Shown here: one piece after another, positions 60,881 through 64,000 of the stretch
Numbering within the stretch: position 1 is the stretch's first letter
How the letters are laid out: every line of letters starts with the position of its first letter
Origin: Balanoglossus misakiensis
Taxonomy: Eukaryota; Hemichordata
Assembly: GCA_040954595.2 (NCBI GenBank)
Contig: CM082583.2
Coordinates: 4,030,001 to 4,094,000, forward strand
Direction of reading: 5' to 3'
DNA length: 64,000 nucleotides
Program-made: the position numbers and the translations under genes
Notes under the pieces: generated by a model
Told to the model about the DNA's origin: nothing
The model's database searches: none
What the model saw: only the letters and a program-made list of their open reading frames with translations

Positions 60881-63800
60881 GTACATGTAAAAACATGCAA
60901 TTTGATTTTGAGGAAAGATTCAAGTCTCAACAAAAATACACCAGAGGGTGATATGGTTAAAGCAGTCAGATATTATATTATAAGAATAGAATTGACCTAT
61001 ACAATAACTGATAAAACATCATTGTATTTCAAGGTTTCGTTATGAGACAGTTTAACCATATATTCATTTAGAAGCCTCACTACAGAAAAAACTCAAGGCT
61101 TTTCGAAGGACAAGTTTGTCTAGACCACACATTTTTTTTTAAAGAAGAAACGTGACAAAAATGAAGTTAAGCTTTTTTGGGTTAATATTATATTTACCAG
61201 TCAGACTGCACACATCTCAGCGTGCGAAAGAAAGAAAATGGATTCATTTTTTCCGATTTGATAGCTGCATGCAGAGATGCAGTGGAACATTGTATGTCAT
61301 GACTAAACATTTCTCGCACATCTTTTTCCATATATTTGATTCTGGATTACAATCACTTCATGTTTGACTATTCCTTGCAACTGTTTTTGTCAAGAAGACT
61401 GACAAAACATATATATGCGAGAGGACTAACCATTTCAAGAAGATCCTTTTTGAAGTACCACACTGTCACATTTTTGTAGGCAGAATCACACACGTCATCA
61501 TCAGTTCATGTACATGTACATTTAATCCTTTCATCCCTGTTTACCTCTTCAGAGATCCAACTTTACAATAGAAAAGAACGGATTTGGACTAAACCATGGT
61601 GGTGAGGGGTTAAATCACCAATATAGCTTTGGTATGAATTCTCTTTCTGACATATACCACTGATAATTAACAGGCTTCCACCCCCTCCCCCCCCCACCCC
61701 CCACACACACAATGAATAACCACTGCAAAAGCTCTTTCATATTTTCAATAAAAATCCATTGCCGACCAATAAACCGCAACAGCCAAGATATGATTTGCAA
61801 CTATAGCAAACACTCTTCCACACATTTCCTGCCACTGAATCGAGACATTTCCTTGTCTCTTTTCAGTAATACGAAAGCTTTTTAAATTCTCTACGAAACT
61901 AGTTTCATATACATGTACTTTATTATTTGTCATTTATTGTACCATATCAATAATCCTTTCCCGTCAAAGTGGATGAGGTACATATACTATGATGCTATCA
62001 ATATGGAATTGTTACGAAAACATATGGTGCACAACTAGAATACCATGTCAATAATAATGCTGCAGTACTTCTGTGCATACAGACATTCATGCATTGCACA
62101 TCAAGCAATCCATAAAAGCAGAACACAAAACGCGGTCACTGCACATGACAAAAATAATGCAACGATCATCAAAAATGCTATTATCAGACAGGGTTGTATA
62201 TATGTAACAGTCAGTTGCCGACAAAATCGTTGGCTGCTTTTATAAAGTGCACACTCCCACCTACACTGTAATGTGGCTACACCGGCCCCACAGTTTCCAT
62301 CCCTTGTCAATTTTAATTACTATAATACTGACTTACTTCAATGAGTCCCTGCTCCTGTTTTATGATATGTATATCTACATAATATTTTATCACACACAAA
62401 TTCACAATATGCTTCAGTATATTACCATATAGTCCTCCACCTTTAAATCTGATAGAGCCTTTATGATAAGCATATTCGCAGGGAATATATGCATGTGACA
62501 TGTCCCCGTAATAAAACAATATTGTGTTAAAGTATTTTGATAACTTGCCATAGACTCACTGCACGACCCATCATACCTGAATAAAATAAGGTGTTCATTT
62601 TGAGATCAATCTGTGTTCAACTCATCAATAATTAATACACAATATACACACATATCATACAGACAGACAGTGAGCTCAGACTGGCGACTCAGGGATGTTT
62701 AATTAATTAATATGCTTTTAGGAGTTATAACTTCTATTGTATTACAAGATTAAATATAGATAGCTGCAATAGAGGTACAAAAACAGTCCTAGTCAATGAT
62801 TAATGATAGAATGATTGGTGCCTATGTATGATGCATGTTCATTTCAGGTTCTGTGTGTTATCCAGCCAAACAAGAATCGAACATTTACTATCTCCTTTAT
62901 GTATATATCATGTAGTTCCAAACTGTCTTCAACAAATAATTAATATTGTGGGACGCTACATGTTAAATTTTGATGTACTAAAAACCCTGTAATTTGAACG
63001 CAAAACTGACGGTAGTAGAAGATCCTTGTGTATCTTATTATTTATGATCTCGATGTCTGTACTTTTGAAACACCTTCGTTCACGTGGCAAGGAAATAGAA
63101 ACACATTTTACTGTCAGAATGACAAGTATTTGATCCACAAACAATGCCCATGGACAACCAATGTACCACTTTATAGCTGAAAAAGGGCAAAGATTTATAC
63201 AAACCAAAGATATGAATAACTGATCTGAGAATTCTTAAAACAACTTATGTGTGGTTTTTCGTATGGAGTTGATTTTAGCTGCAAACACAACACAGGCCTT
63301 AGAACACCAACCTTCATCAATTTGGTAATGTTCAATCAATCATTTTCTTCATATGGCAAAAATTTTGATTGAATGGGTAACGCGTACCAACAAAATGAGA
63401 CAGATGAGCCATATACAAAAATATATATTTAAGTTCACTGAAAAAACATCATCACTAAACTCAAAATTTTATGACATATTGCTACATATAGCCTGAAGCA
63501 AATGTTGTCCAAACATGTCATTTCATGTAATTTATGGCAATGAGATGTAGGAGCCACCAAAAGAATATTTCTATCAATACATATAATGTAGGACTTTGTT
63601 GTTTCGTTATTTATTATGATAACTGCGATATTATTCAAACTGTATGGCAAATTAACTTCATGTGTCTTTTTGTGACGTGTGAAATATTTTTTTTTTTGGA
63701 CAAATTCGGTCAGATTGTTTACTCTGAAACCCATCAAAATTCAGCTATCATATGTTACTGACACAACATTGAACATGTCATCGAATCTGGAAATTGACAA

Positions 63801-64000
63801 TACTCTATCAGAATGCAAATGTAGCAAGTTACATATGCATATACTGACACAGTGATAGGCAGATCTGCCCTACTTTTTTTGCTATTGATCTCACCTTGAA
63901 TGCTTTCAGCGTGTGGTATCACTGACAAATTATTGCACTAATCCACTTACTTAAAGATCTTCCGTTTCAGATACATTCCCTCCAATTGCATAAATTATTT

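Larger units (their letters stand above)
36472..64000. other. Probable SNX27 first intron or upstream DNA, transposon-rich
   Basis: No open frame on the minus strand encodes the missing PDZ beginning (carboxylate loop GYGF-type sequence, GDRILEVN-type strand) and no other gene was recognised on either strand. The stretch carries numerous small mobile elements listed separately and microsatellites. Sub-stretches 40.3-44.5, 45-47.4, 50-51.7, 52.1-53.6, 54.7-56 and 61-64 kb show nothing I can name. The vertebrate SNX27 first intron is also very long, which fits an intron reading. Confidence 0.5.

Overview
This window is animal nuclear DNA. It is AT-rich, genes are split into many short exons with GT-AG introns, and transposable elements are numerous. 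Two genes were reconstructed exon by exon, and both are recognisable orthologues of human genes: KHDC4 (BLOM7/KIAA0907, an RNA-binding splicing factor) on the + strand and SNX27 (a retromer-linked PDZ-PX-FERM sorting nexin) on the - strand. Frequent TACATGTA palindromes, long poly-G/poly-C runs, TATG microsatellites, a CR1/L2-like LINE and many small DNA transposons suggest a marine invertebrate, perhaps a hemichordate or amphioxus. I cannot fix the species from the sequence.

Layout. 1-1,488 is upstream DNA with a Harbinger-like MITE and nested hairpins. A promoter-like stretch (CRE plus an NRF1-type palindrome) lies at 1,489-1,513, followed by a probable non-coding first exon with an 11-codon upstream ORF. 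KHDC4 coding exons run from 2,270 to 13,638: 15 exons, 2,622 coding bases, 873 residues, all phases consistent. Its probable 3' UTR and intergenic sequence lead to a repeat block at 15.88-18.63 kb. That block holds a microsatellite carrying a small TA-flanked MITE, about 24 copies of an 88-bp satellite, then a microsatellite that switches from TATG to CATA.

From 18.64 to 23.86 kb lies SNX27 3' UTR or intergenic DNA. SNX27 runs leftward from 36,471 to its stop at 23,864. Eleven exons cover the second half of the PDZ domain, the PX domain, the FERM-like module and an unusual acidic C-terminus (499 residues plus one base of a split codon). The exon(s) with the start codon and first PDZ half were not found. 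36.5-64 kb is therefore probably first intron or upstream DNA. It has no recognisable exon but many mobile elements: TTAA-flanked palindromes, a 1.2-kb hAT-like element with an exact 6-bp target duplication, two pogo/Tigger-like MITEs and two inverted copies of another TA-flanked MITE. A 5'-truncated LINE with an open reverse transcriptase frame lies in an SNX27 intron.

The two genes converge and have unrelated cellular jobs: nuclear pre-mRNA splicing versus endosome-to-surface recycling. Their closeness is of interest because both map to human 1q21-q22. No bacterial genes, rRNA, convincing tRNA or CRISPR was seen.
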